Shown piece after piece: positions 25,955-35,461 of a stretch of 64,000 bases of DNA (its first letter is position 1; each line of letters starts with the position of its first letter). Source of the stretch: Pseudoalteromonas tunicata (GTDB lineage Bacteria > Pseudomonadota > Gammaproteobacteria > Enterobacterales > Alteromonadaceae); contig NZ_CP011033.1 of assembly GCF_002310815.1 (NCBI RefSeq), positions 124,001 to 188,000 of the forward strand, written 5' to 3'. The translations under genes were made by a program, and so were the position numbers. The notes under the pieces were generated by a model. The model was given only the letters and a program-made list of their open reading frames with translations, did no database searches and was not told the origin of the DNA.

Positions 25955-27169
25955 CTAATTTATTGTTTGGTGTTCGAAATAAATGCGGTAAGTCGATGAC
26001 CAAATGGGATAATCAACCTCCATTAAATAACAGACAAACTGCTCTTTATTCAGCTGTGAAAATGTAAAGATAAAGTCCACGTATTGCTGAATGTTGATCC
26101 CCGCAATTGCTTGTAAACTAGGGGCATTTAAATTAACAATCCGCAACTCTGGGTAGTCGGGCAGTTTTTCTGTCCACATGTCTTTGGCACTGAGTTTACC
26201 CTCTTCGACCTTTTGATTACCTTGATAACAGCCAACATTAACTGAGCTTTTTATATCTATTTTTTTATCTAAAAAGACCATCATCACCAATTTTTCGGTT
26301 GGGTTTTTAATCGAAATACTGGTGGAACTGCAATGGTTATTATGATGCAGTGGGTTGGCGAGTTCGTCTGGGTTACTAAATAAAAAAGTGGCATCAAACG
26401 GTGCTGGGTCGGCCAAGGCGTTAAAAACAATACCGGAGTTGCTGGCGGAGTAACTTTGATAGGCATCGAGTAAGCCGGGTGTTGAAAATGATTCGATCAC
26501 GCCTATTTGAAATTGCTGATGATCAATGCGGCTTTTGCCATCAATCGCCAGTGGTTGCGTAAAACCCTCAGGGTGAGGGTGGGTATAAAATTGTACAAAC
26601 GGCGGCGCATTGGGTGCTCGATGAATTCCGTGTTTGGCAATGATTGCGACTTCTTGTAAGAACTCTGCGTTTTTTTTGCTCTCACTGAGTACATAGGCAC
26701 TAAATAATGTATTGACCGATGAACCCATAATACTTTTTGAGGTGGTATAGTGGAGTTTGCGGATATCGTTTTTTTCAGCAGTGTGGCCACAGGCTAGAGT
26801 ATCACTTAGCGCCCGTTTAAGTTGAGCATGGCTTTTTGAAAATTGCTTAATCACTGACTCAAATTGCAAGGTGATCTGTTGAGCTTGAACAAACCATTGT
26901 TGGGCGACATTATGCTTTTTAATGCATAGATTAAAATCTTTTAAGCCACTGCAACCGGGCATCTGAATAATAACTTGATGGCCATTATCACTTTTATTGA
27001 CCGCATTAAGAATACGCTGAGCGTTTGAGCGGTTATAGCCTAAAAAGTGTGTTAGGCCACTGAGCGTTTGTGCTGAGTGTGGCAAAGCCTGAATAATATT
27101 GCTATAGACGTATTTTAACTCATCTCCAGTGCGAGATAAGGCTTCTAAGGCGTGTTCTGATAAAACCAT
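25955..27169 (-). CDS. Unknown protein with N-terminal winged-helix-like region
   Basis: 404 residues from the ATG at 27169 (a TTG three codons upstream is possible; neither has a clear Shine-Dalgarno). Residues 15-65 (DELKYVYSNIIQALPHSAQTL and LGYNRSNAQRILNAVNKS) look like a helix-turn-helix, comparable to regulators that screen for a small molecule. The remaining 330 residues are not recognised; they contain LHHNNHCSSTSISI and VMMVFLDKKIDI. No signal peptide or membrane segment, so it is probably cytoplasmic. A transcription factor controlling the neighbouring secreted enzymes is a guess. Confidence 0.55.
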   Translation of the reverse strand: MVLSEHALEALSRTGDELKYVYSNIIQALPHSAQTLSGLTHFLGYNRSNAQRILNAVNKSDNGHQVIIQMPGCSGLKDFNLCIKKHNVAQQWFVQAQQITLQFESVIKQFSKSHAQLKRALSDTLACGHTAEKNDIRKLHYTTSKSIMGSSVNTLFSAYVLSESKKNAEFLQEVAIIAKHGIHRAPNAPPFVQFYTHPHPEGFTQPLAIDGKSRIDHQQFQIGVIESFSTPGLLDAYQSYSASNSGIVFNALADPAPFDATFLFSNPDELANPLHHNNHCSSTSISIKNPTEKLVMMVFLDKKIDIKSSVNVGCYQGNQKVEEGKLSAKDMWTEKLPDYPELRIVNLNAPSLQAIAGINIQQYVDFIFTFSQLNKEQFVCYLMEVDYPIWSSTYRIYFEHQTIN

Positions 27170-27236
27170 GGCATGCAAATATAGTTAAGTTATCGTTAAG
27201 ATATCATGGGGATAGTCAAAAGAGTAGCGCATAAGA

Positions 27237-27255
27237 AAGGGAGCTGCGCTCCCTT
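27237..27255 (-). terminator. Terminator of the trypsin-like protease gene
   Basis: AAGGGAGC, a 3-base loop, GCTCCCTT: a perfect 8-bp stem, followed on the minus strand by TTCTTAT. It lies 30 bases past the stop. Confidence 0.7.
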
Positions 27256-27284
27256 AGATTACTTAAAATATTGGTTATTGGTGC

Positions 27285-28943
27285 TTAGTTACATTGACCG
27301 ACCATAGACCACGGGCCCCATTGGCCTGAGCTTTCAGGGTTTAGTCCCTGCACCCACCAATTGGCTTGATAAACTTTGTTGTTTAGTTGTACTTTTGAGC
27401 CACTTAGGTAAATTTTTGTCGGATCCCATGTTGCAATACCGCTACAACCACCGGTATCACCTGATGAAACACTGACTTGTTGGCTCGTTTGCGAGGTTAA
27501 ACCTTGAGCATCTGAAACCGTTAAGGTCACTTGATAACTGCCGGCCGCGACAAATGTATGCGTAGGTGAGTTGGCATTAGAGTATGTGCCATCACCGAAG
27601 TCCCAGCTAGAAGACGTTACGGCTTTGTCATCTGTAGAGCTATTACTAAAATTAACGCTCAGCCCATTTTTGCTAATACTAAAGCTGGCTTTTGGTGGCT
27701 GGTTGCTATCGCCACCTGAGCATGTTCCTTTGTTTGCCCAGACATTATTATAAATCGATGGAATTGCCCCAGTTGACCACCAAATTGCTTCATATTTATT
27801 GCCTTGATAGCTAACTTGATCGCCCAGCGCATAACTGATACTGGCACTCCAAGCATTAAGTCCATCACACCCTGGAGGAGTGGTATCGTCATTGACCGTA
27901 ACCGTTTTGGAGATTGAAGTTTGTTGCTGAGCTGTGTCGGTGACAGTTAAAACTGCGGTGTAGCTACCTGGAGAATAACTATGGCTTGGATTGGTTTCAT
28001 TGCTCTGTTGGCCATCGCCAAATTGCCAGTAATGACTAACAATACCTTTATCGTCGGTTGAGGTACTTGAAAACGTCACCACACTATCATTAACGGTATA
28101 ACTGAAATTCGCCATTGGTTTTTCGTCGGTAGGAACATCTGTACCTATGCCTGTTTTTTGTTGGATCCAGTTTAGGTAGCTTGTGGTGCGAGTAAATGCG
28201 GTCGCGCCCCGACAGCCTTGACCCCAACTAACAGTTCCGATGCTATAAAATTGGCCATTGGCTTCAATTGCAAAAGGGCCACCGCTATCGCCATTACAGG
28301 CCGATACGCCACCGGCTCCACCACCACAAATTACTGAGCCAGGAAGGTTAAAGTTGAGTTCACTACTACAGCTTTGATTTGAAATAACGGGTAAATCGAC
28401 TTCACGTAAGCGATCGCTCGGGCGTCCTTGGTTTGATGTCAACCCCCAACCCGATACAGTAACATTTCTGCCAATACTGGCATACGTTTGTTCTATTTGC
28501 TGAGTCGGAAGTTTCGCTGGGGTGTACTCACCACTCGCAGGGCTTGCTAAGCGCAATAAACCAATGTCGTACCCTGAGCGAATACCATTAGCTCCACGCC
28601 AATTTTCATGAGTAATAATTTGAGACACCGCTAGGGTTTGCCCATCATTTTGGCTCAAGCTATGTGCACCCACTCTTACGCTAAGTGAGTTTGTTGAGGC
28701 ATTGTCTAAACAATGTGCCGCTGTTAATACCCATCTGTCGCTGATTAATGTTCCCCCACAACCTTGTTGACCATTCATTAATAGCGCCACTTGATAAAGG
28801 CGAGAATAAGGTTGGCTTTCTTTGCCGCCGACTATTTGTGGCGTGACATCAAAATCTTGACTAATTGCGGCACCGCTATAGAGCAAGGGTGTTGCTAAAA
28901 GACCTGCGACTAATAGATTGAGCTGTTTTGTTGTTGTTTTCAT
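27285..28943 (-). CDS. Secreted chymotrypsin-like (S1) protease with two PKD and two CBM5/12 modules
   Basis: 552 residues. Signal peptide 1-28, short propeptide, and the mature N-terminus IVGGKES at 37. The triad is H77 (LTAAHC), D126 (DIGLL) and S220 (GDSGG). The specificity pocket residue six before the Ser is S214 (SACNGDSGG), which points to chymotrypsin-like rather than trypsin-like preference. Then come PKD 1 (YWQFGDG), chitin-binding CBM5/12 1 (AWSASISYALGDQVSY, then IWWSTG), PKD 2 (SWDFGDG) and CBM5/12 2 (WDPTKIYLSG, NWWVQG). It would digest protein bound in chitin matrices, clearing access for chitinases such as the GH19 gene upstream on the same strand. Confidence 0.92.
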   Translation of the reverse strand: MKTTTKQLNLLVAGLLATPLLYSGAAISQDFDVTPQIVGGKESQPYSRLYQVALLMNGQQGCGGTLISDRWVLTAAHCLDNASTNSLSVRVGAHSLSQNDGQTLAVSQIITHENWRGANGIRSGYDIGLLRLASPASGEYTPAKLPTQQIEQTYASIGRNVTVSGWGLTSNQGRPSDRLREVDLPVISNQSCSSELNFNLPGSVICGGGAGGVSACNGDSGGPFAIEANGQFYSIGTVSWGQGCRGATAFTRTTSYLNWIQQKTGIGTDVPTDEKPMANFSYTVNDSVVTFSSTSTDDKGIVSHYWQFGDGQQSNETNPSHSYSPGSYTAVLTVTDTAQQQTSISKTVTVNDDTTPPGCDGLNAWSASISYALGDQVSYQGNKYEAIWWSTGAIPSIYNNVWANKGTCSGGDSNQPPKASFSISKNGLSVNFSNSSTDDKAVTSSSWDFGDGTYSNANSPTHTFVAAGSYQVTLTVSDAQGLTSQTSQQVSVSSGDTGGCSGIATWDPTKIYLSGSKVQLNNKVYQANWWVQGLNPESSGQWGPWSMVGQCN

Positions 28944-29640
28944 TTTTAAATACCTGTTGTTTTTAGATACACCAATATTGGTTTCTAAGATCTACTCTCA
29001 GATATTTCAATGGTCAAATAACAAGCAAATATATAAACTCATCTGACCTGTCAGGTGAAAATAGCCTAATTTTTATAATTGGTTGAATTTAAACAACAAT
29101 GATTAGTAACATAATAATTACAATTGAACGTTTTATGCTCGCCCAACCTTGACTTAATAATGATATTGAGATGACAAAAAAGAGAAGTTTGCATGATATT
29201 TCGTGCTTAAAAAACAAGCTAACGCTTAGCGTCATTGAGCTGCGGCCCAGTGAGATGATTGTTTTTTTTCAGGCCAAAAAACCCCAAAAAGCGATTATTT
29301 ATTGGTGAGTTAAGCTTGTTGTTTTTTTTAGAAACTAAATAATAGTGTAAATTTGAATATACAGTTAAAAGCAATGCTTAAACGCCAGAGGGTATTTATT
29401 AATATACTGTTTTAAATGATTTTTTGTGTGGTACTTGTTTATTTTGTTAGCGATTTTTTAACAAGGTGATCAAAGCCATATTGTTGCATTTTAAATCAGA
29501 GTTACAGTGGCTGCTCTTAGGTCTGACATATTTAGTCTTACGGTACTTCTGGCAATTAATAATTGTTTTGTGTTCCTTAAAAATAAAAAAACCGCAGCGA
29601 GGCTGCGGTTTTGGCTCAACTCATCTTAGGGATGAAATTT
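28944..29640. other. Non-coding region between chitinase and protease genes
   Basis: 697 bases, very AT-rich. It must hold the protease promoter and, at its right end, the chitinase terminator. I see no gene; an 83-codon plus-strand frame starting at 29466 runs through the terminator hairpin into the antisense of the chitinase. Confidence 0.6.
29590..29610 (-). terminator. Terminator of the GH19 chitinase gene
   Basis: AACCGCAGC, GAG loop region, GCTGCGGTT: a strong GC-rich stem, followed on the minus strand by TTTTTTATTT. A textbook intrinsic terminator 30 bases past the stop codon. Confidence 0.85.
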
Positions 29641-31092
29641 TTACGGGATTTGCTTCCATGGGCCGCCATTGGCTGGTGCATCACCTTGGGTCCACCATTT
29701 TGCTTCGAAGTGAGTAGTCGTGCCATTAACTGTCACACTGGCTTTATCACCTTTTACATACACTTTGGTCGCAATCCATGGTGCAATACCCCCGACAGGA
29801 GGTGTTTCAACTGGGGGTGGGGTTAAATCTTCATCAACCACACGAATGGTTGGCCAACTGGCGTGTGAGCCGTAAAAGTTGGTGACACATTTTCCGTAGT
29901 CGCCTGGCACTAAAGCAGAATAGGCAGTTTGAAAACCCACTAATTCACATTCAAATGAGAAACCGCCTGGGCGATCGGCATAGTATTTCCAGTTGCCATC
30001 CCAGTTGGTGTAAAGCACGTCGGTAGCGCCATTTAAATTGAGACTGCCATAAGGAGTTTGTTGCCAACAGGTGTTTTCTTCATCTGTTTCAACGGGCACA
30101 TTATAAAAGTGTGCCAGCCCTTCCCAGTAACGAATACGATTAACTGGTTGACCTTTCGTTTTATTTTGTGCACCACACTCAATGCCACCATTAATGACAT
30201 TAATTGTGGTACCAAAGCCGTAACCAATGCCTGCATCTTGTTCACGTTGTGAAGGCACCCAAGTGCGATCTATCACATGGAGCATGGCCGGTTTCGGCGC
30301 TTGTGGGGTTAAGAAAAACCAAATTGCAGACGCTAAATTGAGCCATGAATCGGCAACAAGACCCGGGTTGTTTAATAACACTGTGGCATCGCCATCAAAC
30401 ATGACTTCTGAAAACATGCCGTAGTTGAAATGATACGAAAGCTGTTTTGCCCCGCGGCCAAAATAACCCTGATTTTGCGCACAAGGCCAACGTTTATTTT
30501 GCCAATCGTTTTGGCCACAGCCAGTGGTGTAGCCTGGTTGCCCTTCAGACCAGCCCATTTCACGCACATGCACCAGTGCTTGCTGCCACTCTTCTAAGCC
30601 ATTTGGATTATCGGATGTATTAGTTTTTGCAATGTGGCCACCGGTTTCTTGCGAGAAGTGTGCAAACGCGGTGACAATTGATTTTTTACAAATGGCATCG
30701 GCGTTGCGGCCATCGGTATAATCACCACAAAAGGCCGAAAACTTACCAATAGCTTGTAAAAAACGAGTGTATGTATATTCAGGCGCCGCCATTTGGGTTA
30801 AAAAGTTCCACTCTGATTGTGGAAAAACACGCTCAACACGCTGAACGTTAGCTGGGTTTGTGGTTGCACCTGGCGAAATGGCTTCAACTATGTTATTTGC
30901 ACGTGTTTCAAGGGCTTTGGCCCAAATGTCATACATTGGATTTGGGGTTTTTGCGTCTTGCGCAGCATTTATTTGGCCACGGGAAACAATATAACCATTG
31001 GGATTATCAGGGTCGATTTGAGCTGTCATGGCTAAACAATTGGCTGAAACCAAAGAGCCGATAAGTACGCTAACAAGCTTGAGTTTAAACAT
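29641..31092 (-). CDS. Secreted GH19 chitinase with C-terminal CBM5/12
   Basis: 483 residues from the ATG at 31092 (AAGGAA 8 bases upstream); a longer frame adds 12 residues before the signal peptide and is rejected. Signal peptide 1-21 (ending CLA). The GH19 domain (about 85-350) has the catalytic Glu149 in FAHFSQETGGH, YFGRGAKQLSYHFNYG, and INGGIECG. A linker rich in Pro and Thr leads to a CBM5/12 chitin-binding module (about 430-483; IATKVYVKGDKASV, KWWTQGDAP). It hydrolyses chitin with inversion of configuration outside the cell. It shares strand and module type with the protease downstream, which supports joint work on chitinous material. Confidence 0.92.
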   Translation of the reverse strand: MFKLKLVSVLIGSLVSANCLAMTAQIDPDNPNGYIVSRGQINAAQDAKTPNPMYDIWAKALETRANNIVEAISPGATTNPANVQRVERVFPQSEWNFLTQMAAPEYTYTRFLQAIGKFSAFCGDYTDGRNADAICKKSIVTAFAHFSQETGGHIAKTNTSDNPNGLEEWQQALVHVREMGWSEGQPGYTTGCGQNDWQNKRWPCAQNQGYFGRGAKQLSYHFNYGMFSEVMFDGDATVLLNNPGLVADSWLNLASAIWFFLTPQAPKPAMLHVIDRTWVPSQREQDAGIGYGFGTTINVINGGIECGAQNKTKGQPVNRIRYWEGLAHFYNVPVETDEENTCWQQTPYGSLNLNGATDVLYTNWDGNWKYYADRPGGFSFECELVGFQTAYSALVPGDYGKCVTNFYGSHASWPTIRVVDEDLTPPPVETPPVGGIAPWIATKVYVKGDKASVTVNGTTTHFEAKWWTQGDAPANGGPWKQIP

Positions 31093-31623
31093 GACGCTTT
31101 TCCTTATGATTACCATTGCAATAAACAAAAATATACCCAGCTAAGTTTATATTTTGTGTAACTTGTAAATATAATGTTTACTTTTGACATCGCTGTCAAT
31201 ACCTGTTTTAGGGATTGCTTGCTGCTTTGGAATTATTTATAGGTGAGAACGTGCTGGTGATAAGTAACTTTAAGACTGGATAATAAATCTATCTAAGGTT
31301 GCTATTTTAACGTTAACAGCGATGGAACCACGTGATCTAAGCTCGCTATTAACGAGCCAATCGAGCTTGTTCACCATGAGAATCTCTGGCTAGAGATAAG
31401 TAACTTAGGTATTTACGTTTAATCCAATGCGCTGGTAAATCGCTTTTCGCTGCATTTGATCGTTTACCTCTGTTTATCTCTGTGTTTTGGCTGGTTAGCT
31501 TTCTCTTTATTGAGCGCATTTAGTCATAAAATTCGCTCAGAAAATACTGGGTTCGAGGGCGTAAAACTATGTCTCTGGGAGCAAAAAAGTTTTAAAATTT
31601 TAGATTGGTAGCGCGTTTTTTTG
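31093..31623. other. Non-coding region with repeat copy B
   Basis: 531 bases. It contains the chitinase promoter region at the left, a decayed copy of the dispersed TIR element (about 31265-31455), and nothing else I can name. Confidence 0.5.
31265..31455. repeat. Dispersed TIR element, copy B
   Basis: AAGACTGGATAATAAATC, then GCTATTTTAACGTTAACAGC, and at the right GGCTAGAGATAAGTAACTTA and TTTAATCCAATGCGCTGGTA match the 173-bp element at 14005. The centre carries a different stem (AAGCTCG...CGAGCTT). The outer inverted repeats are eroded. Confidence 0.6.
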
Positions 31624-32889
31624 TCACTTTAGCATGCTAGCACAGCGTGGATTGCGAAGAAGATCTGTCAATATTTGCCAACGTAAACCAATTACCTGCA
31701 AAGGTGTGGCGTTAGCTGGGAGTACCTGTGCCAGCTGGTTTTCAACATAGGCTTTGGTCAGATCTTGGCCTAAGTTGTAATTGAGCACGTAGCTGCGATT
31801 TTGCTCAATAAATTTAAGGCGCTGTTGGGATTTTTTTTCGTCACTTAAGGCGTATTTCATCAATAACTCAATGGCTTGTGCATGAGTGATTTCAGCATCA
31901 AGATAACGGCGTGCCACCATGTTATCAACATAGCTTAGCTTGTGCAGCACGGCTAATACTTGGTAATAAAGCTCAACTTGTGAGCTATCTAGTTCTGCCA
32001 GCGGAAATAAGACATTTTGTTCGAATGTCATGCGGTCTTTTTTATCAAATACAACTTCAATCCCATAATTGGCGCTGCCTTCGGCCAGTAATGATAACGG
32101 CGAAAAAAGCGGATAAACACAATACTCGACCCAGCCATTTTTAAAGTACAAGTTTTCTTCAATCAGGCTGTTAAATACATGATGGCCGGGATAGCCTTCG
32201 TGGCAAGCTAGGTCAACAGCGCGGTCAATATAGATTGGGAAGTCAGTGTTTACTTCTATTAAACTGTAGCTATTTCCTTTAAACCAGTTATAGGCGCTCC
32301 ACACTTGGTTGGTGACGAGTGCCACATTAAAGTTCTCGTGGACAGGTAAGGAAATATGCTTGGCGGTCAGTTCGCGTGCTTTTTCAATTGCTGCGTTAAA
32401 CACCTTAGCAATGTGTTGTTTAGGAATAATAAATTGGCTGCGAAAATCGTTAAGGCGTTGGTTTAAAGTTGCAGAACTTCCAAAGGTAACACTGCTCGGT
32501 AACAAGGTATCGAGCTGGCCAAGTAGGGTATCAAAATCGGCTTCGCCATAATGAGGTGAAACGGCGTCGTAAAGAGCCAGTGATTCTTGATCAAAGCTAA
32601 GCGTATGGCCTTGTAAATGAGCAATAAAGGTTTTGGCCGCACGCAAGTTAGCTTCAAGTGAGTGGAGTCGCAGTTGCCATGTTTGGCTGGTTGTGTGGTT
32701 TTTGGCGGCAAGTTCAGTGATTTGTTGATAAAGCCGCTCGGCTTCAATTGCAAGTTTAGTCAGTGGTAATTTTGTGAGCCCTTGTTGCCATTCTTTTGGC
32801 CCATAATAGGCATCAACATAGCCTGTATGATGCTCATTTATATTAAGTGTGAGTTGAACATAGGCTGTGGCAAGTTGGTTCAGTGGCAT
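31624..32889 (-). CDS. Putative zinc metallopeptidase, DUF885-like
   Basis: 421 residues from the ATG at 32889; an alternative ATG 54 bases upstream has no ribosome site, and this one has a weak AAAGAAG. The key motif is CHEGYPGHHVFN, an HExxxH-type zinc site like HEAIPGHH of DUF885 proteins, followed about 45 residues later by AEGSANYGIEVVF, whose Glu would be the third ligand. The N-terminal part is helical with repeated Leu/Ala. No signal peptide, so it is cytoplasmic. Peptidase activity is inferred from the motif; the substrate is unknown. It is a monocistronic unit. Confidence 0.65.
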   Translation of the reverse strand: MPLNQLATAYVQLTLNINEHHTGYVDAYYGPKEWQQGLTKLPLTKLAIEAERLYQQITELAAKNHTTSQTWQLRLHSLEANLRAAKTFIAHLQGHTLSFDQESLALYDAVSPHYGEADFDTLLGQLDTLLPSSVTFGSSATLNQRLNDFRSQFIIPKQHIAKVFNAAIEKARELTAKHISLPVHENFNVALVTNQVWSAYNWFKGNSYSLIEVNTDFPIYIDRAVDLACHEGYPGHHVFNSLIEENLYFKNGWVEYCVYPLFSPLSLLAEGSANYGIEVVFDKKDRMTFEQNVLFPLAELDSSQVELYYQVLAVLHKLSYVDNMVARRYLDAEITHAQAIELLMKYALSDEKKSQQRLKFIEQNRSYVLNYNLGQDLTKAYVENQLAQVLPANATPLQVIGLRWQILTDLLRNPRCASMLK

Positions 32890-33071
32890 GGTGCTTCTTT
32901 GCTTTAATAAATAAAACTCATTATACGTATCGTAATTTTGCATACAATAGCCATCAATTTAAAGCGGTACTTTCTTACATACTTAGGTAAAATTATAGCG
33001 GTAAAAGATGTTGTTTTTGTTAGCATCTTGGCATAAACACATAAAAAATTTCAACGAATACAGCGAGCGTT

Positions 33072-33518
33072 ATGAACAGTAACAGTATTACTATATTAGA
33101 AGGTAGCATTACACACATGCTTGAAATTGAGCTGGCTATCCCGGAGTTCACAGCGCCAAAAACAGCGAACGACCTCGCTCGAAAATTAAACAATAGGCAA
33201 AGTTTGTTATTAATTGCATATGATCAAGCAAAACCTGTAGCTTATAAATTGGGCTATCAACTTAATGAGAATACCTTTTATAGCTGGCTTGGGGCTGTAT
33301 TGCCGGAATTTCGAGGTCAGGGTATTGCTAAACAATTATTATTAGCACAAGAATCATGGGTTAAAGCGCAGGGATTTATGGCAATTGAAGTTAAATCAAT
33401 GAATCGCTTTAAAACCATGTTGCAAATGTTAATTGCCCATGATTATCACATTATTAGCTGTAAACCTGCGCAGCAAAGTACTGAGGTTAAAATTCGATTT
33501 CGTAAGCAATTGGGTTAA
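33072..33518 (+). CDS. GNAT-family N-acetyltransferase
   Basis: 148 residues. The acetyl-CoA loop is FRGQGIAKQLLLAQE after the strand TFYSWLGAVLPE, followed by FMAIEVKSMNRFKTMLQML. Substrate unknown. Its stop codon directly abuts the stop of the DUF418 gene on the other strand, with no base between, so terminators must lie inside the opposing genes. Confidence 0.85.
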   Translation: MNSNSITILEGSITHMLEIELAIPEFTAPKTANDLARKLNNRQSLLLIAYDQAKPVAYKLGYQLNENTFYSWLGAVLPEFRGQGIAKQLLLAQESWVKAQGFMAIEVKSMNRFKTMLQMLIAHDYHIISCKPAQQSTEVKIRFRKQLG

Positions 33519-34598
33519 CTAATTCGCTACTTTTTTAAACAGCCATTCGCATGGCCCTAATTTGAAAAAGTGTAGCCACACGACACTAAACACGGTCGCG
33601 CTAACACAATAAATAAGCGCACTTAATAGGGCCGTTTCTATTGCTTGAGCGTTTAATAAATTAAAGGCTTCTAACGTACCCATGCCAATCAAGACATGGG
33701 CAATATATAAAGTCAGAGATACTTGCCCCGTGCGATACAGCCATTGTGCTAACCAAAGTTGTTGGCAGTGCTGCCCAAACCATAAACATGCCATTAAAAT
33801 TAAGACCGCAGAGCTTGCAGCAGACACCATATATTGCGGCAAAGGTGGAATAATACTGCTGGTGAGGAGTTGCTGGGTGACTTCTGGTGATATATGTAAA
33901 TGCTCAACAGCAAGGTAACGCATTAAAAAAAGGCCAGTTTCAACACCAACAAGCACAATAAAAGCTGTTTTTGCTAGTTGTTTTTGCATGCTCGGTTGGG
34001 TGAGCGGCTGGCGACCTAACCACATACCAAACAGTAAAAATGCACACCAAGGAAATACCGGATGAAAGCCGTTAAAGACCAAATGACGCATCATACCTTG
34101 CCATGTCCATAAATCGGTATAGGTTAGGGTACTCCACTGCCAGCCTTTGTCGTAATCGAGCGTGAGCAGTAGCCCGAAAAAACCAACAATAAAGCTGAGG
34201 CTCGCAAAAAGTAATGTGCGATTTGAGCTAAAACACAGGGCTGTGGCAATCACAAAATAGACCCCGTAAAAATGTAAAATATCGGCAGGCCAAATCGGGG
34301 TGTAGGCAATACCAACAATAAATAAAAGCGCCGCGCGTTTGAGTAAGCGTATGCGGGTTGATGTTATTGCTTCTGAAGTCGGTGCAAGTCGGGTATGGGC
34401 ACTCATTAAGCTAATCCCGATGCCGGCCAGTATGACAAATAAAGCAGAAGCGCGCCCTTCAAATAAGCTAGCAAAGCCTAACCAAAATGCTGAACCAGTC
34501 TCTGCCGCCATTGCTATTTTGAAATTAACAATAACCATGCCAAAAATAGCGAGCGAACGAGCGATATCAAAACCAATAACGCGTGTCTGAGCTGACAT
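33519..34598 (-). CDS. DUF418/YeiB-like membrane protein
   Basis: 359 residues with about nine membrane helices. It begins VIGFDIARSLAIFGMVIVNF, the N-terminal signature of the DUF1624/DUF418 group (heparan-alpha-glucosaminide acetyltransferase-like), and ends GPCEWLFKKV, matching the family's GPLEWLWR end. Members are thought to move acyl groups or other substrates across the inner membrane; none of this is visible here. At 359 residues it is slightly shorter than YeiB (385). It is read alone. Confidence 0.75.
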   Translation of the reverse strand: MSAQTRVIGFDIARSLAIFGMVIVNFKIAMAAETGSAFWLGFASLFEGRASALFVILAGIGISLMSAHTRLAPTSEAITSTRIRLLKRAALLFIVGIAYTPIWPADILHFYGVYFVIATALCFSSNRTLLFASLSFIVGFFGLLLTLDYDKGWQWSTLTYTDLWTWQGMMRHLVFNGFHPVFPWCAFLLFGMWLGRQPLTQPSMQKQLAKTAFIVLVGVETGLFLMRYLAVEHLHISPEVTQQLLTSSIIPPLPQYMVSAASSAVLILMACLWFGQHCQQLWLAQWLYRTGQVSLTLYIAHVLIGMGTLEAFNLLNAQAIETALLSALIYCVSATVFSVVWLHFFKLGPCEWLFKKVAN

Positions 34599-34713
34599 AA
34601 AATGTTCCTTATTTGGTCAAAAATCGCAAAAAGAATAGCAGAAATATTAACCACAAAATGTAAGGAAATGTTTGATATGAATGACTTGCTATTCCCGTTT
34701 TGCTAGAACGGCA

Positions 34714-35409
34714 TTATTGATGGCATTGCTCGGTTTGCAGCTGCATGTAATGTTGCAAACTACAATGTTGATGGAGCGAAAAAGTACAGGTTAAGGTGGT
34801 TAGTTGCGTGATGCGATCAAGACGAAATAAGCGATAATCACTGCGTTTTTCACACCAAGCGACTAAAGTCCATGCGCGGCCCCAAAAAATCAATCCCAAT
34901 GGTAATACGGTGCGCTCGCTGAGGTTGAGTTTTTCATCTTGATAAATTAATGCCAGTTTAAGGTGTTGTTTTATTGCCAAACGAATGAGATCAGAATATT
35001 GCGTTGCTTCTTTTAAATGCCAATTAGGTACTAGTAAACGTTCGTCTTGTTGTACGATTTGGCGATGTAATTGCTCGGGTAATACGCTGTGAATCTTATT
35101 TAATGCCGATGCTGCACTTTTGGCCAGTTGTTCACTGCCAAAACCCTGCACCATACGTGCGCCCAGTAATAGGGCGTCGAGTTCATCGGGATTAAACATT
35201 AATGCAGGCACATCAAATTTTGGCTGCAATCGATAGCCAATACCCGCTTCCGATTCTATCGGCATGCCACTTAATATCAATGCTTGAATATCGCGATATA
35301 CCGTACGTTCAGAAACTTCAAGTTGTTGCGCAATTTGTTTGGCGGTAATCACCGTACGCCGCCCACGCAGCAAGGTAATAATTTGAAATAAGCGCTCGGC
35401 TTTTCTCAT
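34714..35409 (-). CDS. YafY-type HTH/WYL-domain transcriptional regulator
   Basis: 231 residues from the ATG at 35409, giving MRKAERLFQIITLLRG; ten more codons upstream would run into the terminator of the previous gene. The N-terminal winged helix has ITAKQIAQQLEVSERTVYRD, then GIGYRL. The WYL domain follows (about 130-220; LIFWGRAWTLVAWCEKR, YRLFRLDRI). It is a sequence-specific regulator likely sensing a ligand through the WYL domain. The gene for a small ABM-like protein directly upstream is the nearest candidate target. Confidence 0.88.
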   Translation of the reverse strand: MRKAERLFQIITLLRGRRTVITAKQIAQQLEVSERTVYRDIQALILSGMPIESEAGIGYRLQPKFDVPALMFNPDELDALLLGARMVQGFGSEQLAKSAASALNKIHSVLPEQLHRQIVQQDERLLVPNWHLKEATQYSDLIRLAIKQHLKLALIYQDEKLNLSERTVLPLGLIFWGRAWTLVAWCEKRSDYRLFRLDRITQLTTLTCTFSLHQHCSLQHYMQLQTEQCHQ

Positions 35410-35427
35410 AGTTAAATTCTCGAAAAA

Positions 35428-35455
35428 GCCCCCAAACAAAAACGATTTCGGGGGC
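35428..35455 (-). terminator. Terminator between the ABM-like gene and the WYL regulator
   Basis: On the minus strand GCCCCC...GGGGGC with an extending AAA/TTT pair is followed by TTTTTC. It ends the ABM-like transcript 6-30 bases past its stop; the WYL gene starts 19 bases beyond, so it must have read-through or its own promoter inside this stretch. Confidence 0.7.
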
Positions 35456-35461
35456 GTGATG

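Noticed and set aside
29466..29717. A plus-strand frame with a hydrophobic start
   Set aside because: It passes through a strong intrinsic terminator and into the antisense of the chitinase gene.
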